Of a stretch of DNA of 64,000 nucleotides, positions 23,966 through 34,468 are shown piece by piece. The stretch lies in NCBI GenBank assembly GCA_002118135.1, contig BDIU01000278.1, positions 56,809-120,808 on the forward strand. Reading direction: 5' to 3'. Positions within the stretch are counted from its first letter, which is position 1, and the number at the start of each line of letters is the position of its first letter. Below the pieces are notes generated by a model. That model searched no databases. It saw nothing but the letters and a program-made list of their open reading frames with translations, and had not been told where the DNA came from. The position numbers and the translations under genes were made by a program. Source of the DNA: Trebouxia sp. TZW2008 (Eukaryota; Chlorophyta; Trebouxiophyceae; Trebouxiales; Trebouxiaceae).

Positions 23966-26900
23966 ATGGCCGCTTCGAGTTCGTATCGATCGATGAGCCT
24001 TGTGCGGGCATGCTGCCTTTTCCTGGCTTGGGCAGCAGTTGTCCCTTTTCTCTTCTTTTGGTGGTATTAGGGGCTGCCGACTTGGAGGTGAGATACCCAG
24101 CCGCACTTGAGTGATTGTCTGCTATGCGTGCATGCTTGTGTTCTGCTTGTACGTCGTCAGTGCACGTGGAACGCTCTGTTCAACAGCCGCATCAGGCTGC
24201 AAGCATCTGCTGATCAACATGCACACTAACGAGGCTTGCGCAGCGATGACCCGAACGCTGGCTATTGGGAGATGTGGGCAGACCGATGGGGTGCCCGGAA
24301 CAAAATGCTCGGCGCTGGCACCAGTGAGTCCTCATATTATACAGACGTGTTCGGGGGCGGCTACTACATCACCGCGTTTGTATGGTGGTGGGTTCCAGCG
24401 ATTGCAGCAATTGTTTTTGTGGCGCTTGCGCCGCCTGCTCAGAGTCAACGAAGATCTGGGGCATTCCTCTTCATGTCGCGAGCGCGCGCTGTGGTGAGTG
24501 AGTTGCAATATATATGTGTTGCGATGTATAGCTAGCGCTGCAAGGCCGTAGCATGCGCATGCGGTCGTAGTACCTTCATCGAAGATTACACACAACCTGC
24601 CGTACAGTCGCACACCTAGCTTGGCCATGTGCTAACTTTGCTGACTTTGCTGCTTACCGGATGCAGGCAAGCAGTGTGCTCCAATACCCTCTCCCACCCA
24701 GGAGACTTCTGTTGTGGTGGTGCGATGGAGTAACTCTTGCTGAGGGCTTTCTTGTTTGTGGCTGGATTGCTGCTCATTGCGCATCTGTGTGGAGCTACTT
24801 CCACTACTACACAAAGAACTATAATTACTGTAAGACTTGCTGGCCCCAACCTGCCTAAGCTATCATCATGTAGCACATGAGCATAATCTGCTTTCACAGC
24901 CTCAGATTTGGTATCAGCATATACTATTAGATTACTTTGTCTACATGAAGTTGTGTTGCTGCAAACTGTGCTGTGGATTGCAGCTAGTGAAAGGCAGATT
25001 TTGCCCAACAACAAACTTGGGATGACTTGCTGCATATGTCGCTTGGTTAATTCCGCTGTAATAGCAAAGCTTGTGAAAACGGATGTTTGTTTGCTTGCAG
25101 TGCAAGACACTGTTGGAATTCATTTCGCTCTGCCAAGGTGGCAGATGAACCTGGAGTAGTAAGTCCAGATCACACAACACACAGCAGCATTTGCAATTGT
25201 ACACTGTGATGCTCAATCATTCAATTTTGCAGCTCATCTACGCATGTGACAACGCCTCAAGTCTCAAAAATGCTCAGTAAATTCAAATGTCCAGCAGTTG
25301 CAGCAGTAGCAGTCATCATCCCTCGATCGATCAACAATCTCTGCAGCAATCAAGCTCATATGCATTTGCACATGCGCATGGCTACCCAAACACACTCCAT
25401 ACGAGCTTTTGTTGTTCTGCGCAGCGTTGCACTCCTGTTTGGGTGGTTGCTATTCTGGGATGTGAGCGTGCTCTTCTGGCCAATTGCGCACAACAGCTTC
25501 TTGCATGAGCTGCTGGGCTTGCCTTATGCTGGGCTAATTCGCTACCACAGGTCTGTTTTAGTCTGTTGCACAACTTGCACGCCTTCCTTCTGCCGCCGTC
25601 ATTCCGCAAATCACTGCTGCCTTATGCTGGGCTTATTCGCTACCACAGGTCTGCTGCACAACTTGCACGCCTTGCATTTGCTGCCCACCTTCTGCTAATC
25701 AGTGCTGCCTCATGCTGGGCTTGATTGTCATCTATAGCACAATTTGCACGCCTTGCTTTTGCTGCCAGCATTTGCCATGTGGCAAGCTTATGTTCTACTG
25801 CAGGCCTGTTGCAAACCTTGCACGCCTTGCTTTTAAATGCATATATACATAAAATGCATGCTCACCAGGCTCAAAGGCCTTGCTGAGTACATACAACCTT
25901 GAGGTAACTGTCTTTGAGCAACTTTGCCTGTACACATTGCCTTGCTGTAGCCGCCAACATTCTGCTCATGATTTCTGTAGCGTGCATTGCTGCAAGGTCT
26001 GGAGTCAGCACATTGGCACCGCAACACACATGTTTGCATGCAGTTGCAATTCACAGATGTGATATCACAGAGCTTCATGAGATTGCAAGCGTGATAAGCA
26101 TTGCATTTGACACACCTGTGTTTCCTAGTGAAAGCAATTGCAAAACACATCTGCACTGATGTCTTGGCAAGAGAAAGTTTGCATAGGGTCAGTGCTGCTA
26201 GGTGCCTATGATTTGTGCTTCTCAACTGTTCAGCTGTTCGGCATGACTAAGTTTGACTGAGTCTGACTAATTTTGACTAAGTCATGACTAAGACTAACTA
26301 CCCTTTGCACTGGTGAATCAGATGGGTCGGGCACTCAGCAGTGTGGAGCCTTACTGCACATGGGGTGTTGTACTATATCTATTGGATTGCCAATGATGAG
26401 CTCAGGCAAGCCTTCAGACTCAGCCAAATTACTTCCAAGCTCTTGCTTTTCTTTATTTTTTTTTTCACCTTTTTCTTCTTCTGCTTTCTTTCTTTGCTTT
26501 CCTTCTTTGCTTTCCTTCTTTGCTTTCCTTTTTGTAACCCAATGCCAGGATTGCTATTGACTGCTTGCAGCTCTTGGGCGGAGTTTGCAGATTGGGGAAA
26601 GAACCAATCCATCAACAATTTGGGTAAGAACAGTCTGTCATATGTCACATGGGTGCATGTGCTGGACGTCATCCTGCAAAGCAATGCAATTTGGTGCAAG
26701 CATGCATGCTAATGCAGCATCCTCTGTGTCTGTGAATGTGTCATTTGAGGCAATAGCTGCAAACATTGCCATGGACTGGGGCTGGAATGCACTCAACGCT
26801 GGAAGGGCACAAAGATTAACAATGTGTCATTGTTCATTCATTCATTCACTCATTATACGTGCTAGACAGGCTCAGCAGGCCCAGCTGTGTACTTACTGAA

Positions 26901-29900
26901 GCAATCAGCTGTCGTCAACCAACTCTGTGCTGCGCTAACCTAAAACATTCCTAAACCTTTATTGAACATCGCACAGCAACGTGGCTTCTGCACACTTTGG
27001 GTTGATTCAACAAGCTTGCTGTATGGTCTACAAAACAGGGTGAAGCTCACCTGCTACCTACCTCGCATTTGCATGGGCACATGTGCCAAATCAATCAAAA
27101 ACAATGTGTGCTTGTATGCAGCTGGCTCCCTTGCCTTCTTCTGCTCCCTGGCTCTGTGGCTGACATCCTTGGACCTTGTGCGCCGCATCTCTTACCACGT
27201 GAGTTACTGCGTAATTACTGTCTTGCGCTGCCAGCTGGCAATCCCCTGTTGTGCTCTTTGGCTCTGTGGCTGACATCCCTGGACCTTGTACGCCGTATCT
27301 CTTACCACGTGAGTTACTGCGTAATCACTGCCTTGCGCTGCCAGCTGGCAATCCCCTGTTCATCTTCTTTCAGCCTCATCCTCATCCTCGTGCTCATGCT
27401 CATGCTCATGATCATTTGCCAGCATTTGCATTCAGCTTAGATGATCTCAGATGATCTCAAGTGATCTCACCTCAATATGGTGCCATGCAGGTGTTCCACA
27501 AGATGCACCTTTTTGGGTTTTTTGGGTTTGTCTTCTTTGGCATGACTCACTATGCGGGCATGTGGGTGGCTTTTGTGCCAGGTCAGCATTCATCTACAGC
27601 AGCCTTTGCACTGACAGTTTGACTGCCCATGTTATTGTCTGCCGGCGTTGTATGCGACCACAGCTTTGCAGCCTGACACATGCTATATAATGGAGACCAA
27701 AAATTGTGTCTGCTTGAGACTTCAAAGCGTAGCAGATCAGGCTAACAGCAGGCATCAGGGCTCAGCTGTTCAATCAGCACTTCAAGATTACATTTACTGT
27801 CATAATTGTAGGCACCCCCAACAGGCGTTCATACAGACAATGTCAAGTTCTATACACATTAATTCACTGCATGTGACAGCCAAGCTTGTTGTTTTGAACA
27901 CTAGGCCCTAGAACTGTTGCTTGTGATGCAGGTCTGGTTCTGTATGCAGCTGACATAGCCATGCGGGTGTGCCAGAGCAGCAACACCACCACCATGGTCA
28001 GCTGGCGTGTACTGGGCAAAGGCAAAGACCGAGTTGCTGTCTTGACCATACCAGTCGACAAGGTGTGTTGTCTGCTGTCTGCTCTCTGTTCTCTGTCCTC
28101 TGTCCTCTGTCCCCTGTCCCCTGTCCCCTGTCCCCTGTTCCCTGTTCCCTGTTCTCTGTTCTCTGTTCTCTGTTCTCTGTTCTCTGTTCTCTGTTCTCTG
28201 TTCTCTGTTCTCTGTTCTCTGTTCTCTCTTCTCTGTTCTCTGTTCTCTGTTGTATCATGTCCCCTCTTCCCTGTTCCCTGTTCTCTGTTCTCTGTTCTCT
28301 GTTCTCTGTTCTCTGTTCTCTGTTCTCTGTTCTCTGTTCTCTGTTCTCTGTTCCCTGTTCCCTGTTCTCTGTTCCCTGTTCTCTGTTCTCTGTTCTCTGT
28401 GCTCTGTGCTCTGCTCTCTGTGCTCTGTGCTCTGCTCTCTGTGCTCTGCTATTTCATGATCACAGAGGAAAATCAAGACATGCACGACCTGTAACAAGCT
28501 GACAAATGGGTTGCATGACTGCTGGATCACGGGCCGCTCTATGGATAGAGGCCCCCATGTTGACGCCTGACGGCCTAGACATTTCTTTCCTGTCTTTTGA
28601 TTCATGACTACTTGACAAGCTGTCATCTGAATTGCAGGATTTGGAGACAGCAAGCATGCATGACTACTTTATCAACTTTCCAGGAGTGACCCGCTGGCAT
28701 TGGCACCCATTCAGCAGCGTTTACTTCAATGCTGGGCCTGGTCAGCAGTCAACAGTCACCTTCTGCATGAAGCAAAAAGGCCACTGGACCAAGGTACAGC
28801 AACTTTTCTTTTTAATACACACTCTCTCTCACTCTCAATCACTGGACAGTCTTGGACACTCACACTCACACTTGCCCTCACACGCTCACGCTCACGCTCA
28901 CGCTCACGCTCACGAGCACTGGTGAGCAGAGCGCTGAGTGGGTCAGGAAGGCACTTACTGCCTGTAGAGCAGTACGGTACCGTACCGTAAGAATAGCAGC
29001 AGTCGTGATTGTGTGGCTTCTTCTCCCCGGCTGCCTCATTAGACAGAGGCTCTCATTATGACGGCTAAAAACATGGATTTTTCTTTTTCTTTTTTTTTCT
29101 TGTGTGGCTGCTCATGCTGATTTCTGTTTTGCTGCAGGCTGTGATTGAGTCTTTGCTGAAGCATGGCAGAGTGCCCGTTCGGGTAACGGGCCCTATGGGT
29201 CACCCCACGCGCCTACCCTACCACTACAACCATCTTCTTCTCATTGCTGGTGGTGTTGGAGTAAGTCTACGCAACCTCAAAGCATTTACGCATGATCATG
29301 CACGCACTGCCGGCATTGCTCCCTGTAATCTAGTTCTACTCATATTTTGACTCCTTGGCTAAATTTGCGTATCCATGTTGAGACTCATGCTTGCTGGGTA
29401 AATTCAGCCTGCCCTGCCCTGCCCTGCCCTGCCCTGCCCTGCCCTGCCCTGCCCTGCCCTTGCTGTTGTTGCATGCAGCCATACTGGGGTGTTAGAGGCA
29501 TACGGGGGACGGTCAACTAGAGTTCAGTGCCGCCGCTGCCTCTACTGGTGGACCTGGTGAAGATGAAAGTAAGATGCGGGGCAGAAGCACAGGGCCTGCC
29601 CCTCTGTGCACATGGTGTGGACAGCTAGAAGTACAAAGTAGAGATCCTTCTTCACATGCCCCTTATGTTGATGCTGTTGCATGCAGTCAGTGCCGCTGCT
29701 GTCTGTACTGGAGGACCTGGTGAAGAGGAGGTCAAGGGGCGGGGCAGAAGCACAGGGCCTGCCCTTCTCTGTGCGCATGGTATGGACAGCCACTTATGTT
29801 GATGCTGTTACGTGCAGTCAGTGCCGCTGCTATCTCTACTTGAAGACCTGGTGAAGAGGAAGTCAAGGGGCGGGGCAGAAGCACAGGGCCTGCCCCTTTC

Positions 29901-32900
29901 AGTGCACATGGTGTGGACAGCCAGAAGCAAGGAGGAGTTCACCTTGGTTTCTGCAGGCGTGGTGCAAACTGCCACCAGGTAAGTATGTGTTTTTAGTGTT
30001 GTTTTTTCTTTGTTTTTGTGGTTTTGCAGTCACTTTTGTTCTGAGCTGTTTTGTTTTTCGCAGCATAGCCAGGGCTCCACACCCCCCACTAGCCCTGGCA
30101 GGGGGGCCACTCAAATCGGGGGCCGCCCCCACAAAGTCGCATCAACATGCGTACATTACTTGTGTACCTCACACATGTTGCCACTGCAGTCACAGTTTTG
30201 CGTGCAAGCCTCATAATAATCACAACAACACACCACAGTCACTCACAACAAACATACTCGCAGTCACTACGCCCGTTCCATTGCTGTCACTCATCACAGT
30301 CACATTCACTCACCACATTCACTACGCCCATTGCGGTTTGTACTGTGCGCATATATCTGAAAGATTGAGTGACATGCCGTGTTTGCCATGCTGAGCCATG
30401 ATGCCTAACGCCATAGACTTTGCCTTTCTTCTTTCTGCAGAAGGCGAAAATTGGCTGAAGGTAGACTTACTATACACCGGAGCAGCCGTGCAAGTATGCA
30501 GTCATGGGCTGCCTCTCTTGACAGAGGCTCCCATTCTCACACTTAACAGTGTAGACTTTTCTGGTTTTCTGTTGGCAGTGGCAAGAAGTGGCTGAAGGTG
30601 GACTTGCTGTACACCGGGGCAGCTGTGGTACCCCTTGGCCAAGCCCTCAAGGGCACCCCAGCCCAGCTGCAGGTACGCATCCAAGGCAACTTGCAGCAAT
30701 CACATCTGCTTTGTGATTCATGACAGCTTGACATGCAGCTTCTAAGGTGACTTTTCTGACACATAAACCTCAGCTGAACTTCTCACGCTGCCTAGTGTAG
30801 TGACTTTCTCTGTACCCACTGCTTTGGTCACCGACAAAGATGTTCCACCTTGAGACCAAGTTCTGTTTGTACGTTCATTTCTATGCATTCATCATGCATG
30901 CTAGACAGGCTCAGCAGGCCCAGCTAGGTATGTACTGGAGCAAGCAAATGTCTCCAACCAGTCTGGTCATGTGCCAACCTAAACCACTTCATTTTTGCTG
31001 TCTTCAGCCTCATACACTGAAGAGGGATAGCCTGGGCCCAGAGGATCATGTGCAGGCCACACATAAGCTCGGTTTCTTGGATAAGCCAAAGCGCAGCATC
31101 CTAATGGGGCAACAGCGGCTCAATGCCTGCACTCCAATTTGTGCCCATGTTTTGTTTGCTGTCTGCAGCCTCACACACTGAAGAGAGACAGCCTGGGCCC
31201 AGAGGACCATACGCAACCCACGCCCAAGCCAGCAAGCAATACCTTGCATTGCATAGCATGCTTATGTGTGTTCCAGCTTGTGCCCATGTCCTGATTGTTG
31301 TCTGCAGCCTCATACGTTGAAGGGAGACAGCCTAGGCCCAGAGCATAATGTGCAACCCACACCAAAGCTTGGTTTCTTGGAGGAGTCAAAGGGCAGCATC
31401 TCAATGGGGATCAGCAATTCCGCACGCGCATTCCACCTTGAGACCATGTTCAGTTTGTTGTCTGCAGCCTCATACATTGAAGAGGGATAGCCTAAGCCCA
31501 GAGGATCATGTGCAACCCACACCAAAGCTTGGTTTCTTGGAGGAGTCAAAGGGCAGCATCTCAATGGGGATCAGCAACTCCGCACGCGCATTCCACCTTG
31601 AGACCATGTTCAGTTTGTTGTCTGCAGCCTCAGACATTGAAGAGGGATAGCCTAAGCCCAGAGGATCATGTGCAACCCACACCCAAGCTGGGTTTCTTGG
31701 AGGAGTCAAAGGGCAGCATCTCAATGGGCACTAGAGGCGGCTGCCCACTGAAGTTCCCTGGCAGCTCTGCCTTCTTCTGGGACGGAGTCAGGCATGACAT
31801 GCCCTGTTTCCAGAGTAGTTTGATACTATCCAATTGAGCTACAAGTGCTTGGCACTTTTTTGCTTTTTGTTGGCAAGTCTATGTTTTTTATTCTTGTTTA
31901 GTTCCTTGCTCATAAGCCGACTGTGCTTTGACCTGGACAAGCACAGAAAAGGGCAAATTCTCCTTTCTCTTTCAGAGATAGAGAGGGGAATGCGCAAGAA
32001 AAAGTTTCCTGCAACCTGTAATATAGATGTGCTCATGCCCAGGCTGTGACATGTTGTCAAAGCAAAATGGCTGTGATATGCAAAGCTGTACTTCCAAGTG
32101 CTGTTGGTCTTTGTCAGCTAGACTTTTTGACCATGAAGCTTTTGAGAGCCTGCTGTTGATGCTGTGTTGCATATCTGCAGGCCTATTCAGCCAAAGATTG
32201 TCAGCAAGTGGTTCTACTTGGCAGTTGCTCTGGTGGCTTACTTGGGAGGGCTGCTTGGTGTTGCCCTGTCAGGAGCATTCAACAATGAATGGGATGGAGC
32301 GGACGCGCCAGAGTCACGATACTGGGTGGTGTGTCTGCCATGCTTCTATCATGTTGTTGCCAACATCATGCAACTTGTAACATGGTCATAACTTGTAACA
32401 TGGTCATGCTTTCTCTGCTCAACATGATCATTTGAGGCCGCTTCACCATGTCATAGACTACCAAAACCTCATGGGCATATAGTCATTTTCGGGCTGCCTT
32501 TTTAGACAGAGGCTCCCGTTGTGACGCCTGACAGCGTAGACTTTTCTTTTGCTTTTCTTATAGTCATTGCCACTGTGTGATATATGCAATCAGCCTTGTT
32601 GGCTGACTAGAGCATAGTACAAGTACTCTCTTATATGAGACGTGCGCAAGCTGCTTGCTGTGCATGCCCATGCAGCACTTTCACATGTGTCTCCACCAGG
32701 TCATGCCTCCAGCCCTATGCTCTTGTATTTTGCACATTTGCTGGCTGTTGTGTGCCATACTGTGAGGCCATGTATTGCTGCATGGTGAGAGCCACCATTC
32801 TGACAGTGCAAGCTGTGGGGTAGCCTATTGCCTTGGAGGCGTTCCCACCCTACCCTTGTGATTACCATTTTGTTACAGCCCTGATTGCTGCCGCAGATTG

Positions 32901-34468
32901 GCATGGTCAGGGTCATCATTGTGACAGTGCAAGCTGTGGGTCTGCCTACACCACGCTCAGCCCGTAACAATCGGGCCCAACCTGTTCATCACTGGTTGGT
33001 TGCTTTGGGCGCCTGACACATTGACCTATGCTTTCAGGCCAGGCAGTGCAATGAGTCAAATCTGGCTCCCTGCTCCGGACTATAAATGCCAATGATGGAT
33101 TGCTTGAATGATTGCTACACCCTGGTGACTGATGCAGACTGGCTTGGTCAGAGCCATCATTGTGACAGTGCAAGCTGTGGGTCTGCCTATATCCTTGGTG
33201 GTGTTCCCCACCCACTTCTTCCGATACATGTGCAGCCATTCAGCTGCCAAGCACAAGCAGAACAACAAGATCATGACCTTGACGAGCCCTCGTCCTTTTG
33301 CCTCCCTGGTGAGTAATGATTGCTGCCGTCCATCCAATCACTTCACTCACTCACTCCTTGCTCGCTCGCTCGCTCACTCATTTACTCCCTCACTCCACTA
33401 CATGCACACCCACTCAACTGCCAGACAGAAGCAGGACAACGAGATCATGACTTGGACAAGCTCTCGCACGTTTGATTCCCTGGTGAGCATTGGCAACTCA
33501 GCAATTGAGCAATGGTTGCTGCTATCCGCTCAACTCAGAGACTCACTCACTCTGGTACCCGTGCAAGTCATAGAGCTTGTCAACAAGGTCAGGCTTGTTT
33601 GGGCTTTGAATCCTAAGTTCTGGTGCGGCAAAGTTTGCGATATAACGCCGCTACTGGGCTTGCTGAGGCTGCCCAGGATCTGTTGCTTGCAGGTTGGCGA
33701 CCAAGTAGGGTTTGAGGAGAGTGGCGCATTCCTGCCCATCAAAGTTGGCCGCCTGGACATCCTGGCAACCCTGCTTGAGAAATCCAAGAAGTGCGGCAAA
33801 GCGGCAACAGTTGGCCTTTACTGCGGTGGTCAGTGCCTTCTCAGGCTTGCACATGTTCAAAATGTAAAGCTAGGGCATTGCAAGAGTTGCGTTCCGGAAG
33901 AAGGTGGTGTAGAGATTGCACCAGTGTGCTTGTATGCTTTGAAACAGTGTTTGCATTGGCCACGCTTAGTCTCTCATGGAATGTATTGGTCATAGTTTGG
34001 ACAACATATAGTCATGTATGCCCAAGTAGCTGTTCAACCCAATTAGCCAATGAGCACGCGTGCGGGAGTCAGGGAGTTGCAAACGGGGGCAGGGGATGGG
34101 GGTGGGGTGGGCCCCAGGGGGGGGGGGGTCGGCCTAGCATGCGCAGCTTGCAAGCTTGCAGTTGCATGGCCTATTTGTGTGCACAATGTGTAACAAAATT
34201 GTGACAGTGCAATTTGAGATGGTGTTTGCTACTTGCTTCTCATTCTTGACTACAAAGCCAGCTGGTGGAAAGATTGCAAAAGTTGCAAAAGGTTAGATGA
34301 TGCGCCTGGTGACCAGAGTCATTGCAGTCATGACTGATCAGGCAATGTTTGACTGCAGGACCAGACAGTTTGATGAATGCTGCAGTGCTCGCTACTTGCC
34401 AGGCCAACAAGGAGAGGGAGGGTGTTGGAGCATACATCAACTTCCATCGTGCTACCCACAGCCTGTGA
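23966..34468 (+). CDS. Ferric-chelate reductase (FRO/NOX-like flavocytochrome b)
   Basis: A long multi-exon gene. A signal-anchor start at 23966 (MAASSSYRSMSLVRACCLFL) leads into exons near 24230-24493, 24667-24829, 25424-25550, 26322-26405, 26571-26623, 27122-27198, 27491-27581, 27932-28062, 28638-28793, 29138-29260, 29818-29978, 30579-30672, 31630 on, 32180 on, 33138-33308, 33693-33828 and 34359-34468. The ferric-reductase domain has two HX13H heme-ligand pairs: YHRWVGHSAVWSLTAH and KMHLFGFFGFVFFGMTH. FAD binding is shown by HPFSS (28638 exon), NADPH binding by IAGGVG and the C-terminal CGGPDSL. Two extra TM segments lie between, as in plant FROs (VALVAYLGGLLGVALSGAF and AIIVTVQAVGLPISLVVF). 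The protein should move electrons from cytosolic NADPH to extracellular Fe(III). The intron after 26405 is GC-AG. The 5' exon joins, the exon near 25100 and the 3' ends of exons 31630 and 32180 are uncertain. Confidence 0.88.
25550..25830 (+). repeat. Echo copies of the exon ending at 25550
   Basis: Three copies of GCTGGGCT-ATTCGCTACCAC-AG-GTCTG and the following TTGCACGCCTTGC block occur downstream of the exon. They repeat its donor edge and the first intron bases. Confidence 0.65.
26865..26960 (+). repeat. Dispersed repeat family A, copy
   Basis: Contains GTGCTAGACAGGCTCAGCAGG, then CCCAGCT, CTGTCGTCAACCAACTCTGT and GCTAACCTAAA. These match 30885-30990 and 38945-39135. Located in an intron of the ferric reductase gene. 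Confidence 0.65.
27215..27365 (+). repeat. Echo copy of ferric reductase exon 27122-27198
   Basis: A 120-bp direct duplication repeats LALWLTSLDLVRRISYH with its GTGAGTTACTGCGTAATCAC donor region, followed by the beginning of a third copy. Because the reading frame is open, this could be an alternative exon, but the first copy joins both neighbours. Confidence 0.8.
28075..28455 (+). repeat. (TTCTCTG)n / (TCCCCTG)n minisatellite
   Basis: About 380 bp of heptamer repeats with the variants TTCCCTG and GCTCTGT, in the intron after exon 27932-28062. It makes long spurious open frames on both strands and should not be annotated as coding. Confidence 0.95.
28525..28600 (+). repeat. Intronic hairpin element family B, copy 2
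   Basis: GGGCCGCTCTATGGATAGAG, GCCCCCATG, TTGACGCCTGACGGCCTAGA, then a T-rich tract. Located about 40 bp upstream of the acceptor for exon 28638. Confidence 0.65.
28880..28915 (+). repeat. (CTCACG)n short tandem repeat
   Basis: Six CTCACG hexamers in tandem within a CACTCACACTCACA-rich stretch of the intron after exon 28638-28793. Confidence 0.9.
29026..29097 (+). repeat. Intronic hairpin element family B, copy 3
   Basis: GGCTGCCTCATTAGACAGAG, GCTCTCATTATGACGGCTAA, then TTTTTCTTTTTC. The second hairpin is partly lost. About 40 bp upstream of the acceptor for exon 29138. Confidence 0.6.
29408..29462 (+). repeat. (CCTGC)n microsatellite
   Basis: Ten tandem CCTGC pentamers in the intron after exon 29138-29260. 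Confidence 0.95.
29500..29800 (+). repeat. Echo copies of ferric reductase exon 29818-29978
   Basis: Two upstream copies (about 29524-29635 and 29690-29792) repeat the acceptor side of the exon, coding SVPLLSVLEDLVKRRS and GGAEAQGLPFSVRMVWTA. The nearer copy is open and only a few residues differ; the far copy has a stop. Only the last copy continues to the EEFTLVSAGVVQTATR donor. Confidence 0.8.
30393..30500 (+). repeat. Family B partial copy plus echo of exon 30579-30672
   Basis: 30393-30440 carries the second hairpin region and pyrimidine tract of family B (ATGCCTAACGCCATAGACTT). It is followed by a degenerate copy of the next exon (NWLKVDLLYTGAAVQ) that is out of frame with the upstream donor. 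The whole family B plus exon start was therefore duplicated as a unit. Confidence 0.7.
30503..30578 (+). repeat. Intronic hairpin element family B, copy 5
   Basis: GGGCTGCCTCTCTTGACAGA, GGCTCCCATT, ACAGTGTAGACTTTTCTGG, ending at the acceptor TTGGCAG of exon 30579. The first hairpin (GCCTCT/AGAGGC) is perfect. Confidence 0.7.
30885..30990 (+). repeat. Dispersed repeat family A, copy
   Basis: Contains GCTAGACAGGCTCAGCAGG, CCCAGCTAGGTATGTACTGG and GTGCCAACCTAAAC, matching the other family A copies. In the intron before the 31009-31740 ladder. Confidence 0.7.
31000..31625 (+). repeat. 160-bp ladder of echoes of exon 31630
   Basis: Four tandem units start at about 31010, 31170, 31310 and 31470, the last three spaced 140-160 bp. 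Each begins CTGCAGCCTCA and codes versions of PHTLKRDSLGPEDHVQPTPK and LGFLEESKGSISMG. The last unit (31630) alone continues into TRGGCPLKFPGSSAFFWDGV. The final two spacer units are nearly identical, so duplication is recent. Confidence 0.85.
32486..32562 (+). repeat. Intronic hairpin element family B, copy 6
   Basis: GGGCTGCCTTTTTAGACAGA, GGCTCCCGTTGTGACGCCTG, ACAGCGTAGACTTTTCTTTT. This is the best-preserved copy, with both hairpins and the T-rich tail. Confidence 0.7.
32740..33485 (+). repeat. Echo arrays around ferric reductase exon 33138-33308
   Basis: Upstream copies at 32785-32825 and 32905-32955 repeat the acceptor side (V-VIIVTVQAVGLP). A downstream copy at 33410-33480 repeats the donor side (HSTARQKQDNEIMT, TSSRTFDSLV), with a (CTCG)n/(CACT)n stretch between. 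All follow the upstream-acceptor, downstream-donor rule. Confidence 0.75.

Noticed and set aside
24616..25110. Minus-strand ORF of 164 codons
   Set aside because: It is the reverse of a ferric reductase TM exon and introns; no domain is visible.
28075..28455. Long open frames of Cys-Ser-Leu-Phe or Arg-Glu-Gln-Arg-Thr-Glu-Asn repeats on both strands
   Set aside because: They are translations of a heptamer minisatellite within an intron flanked by clear ferric reductase exons.
30440..30490. Upstream copy NWLKVDLLYTGAAVQ as a constitutive ferric reductase exon
   Set aside because: Joining it to the donor at 29978 puts it in the wrong frame, while the copy at 30579 joins correctly.
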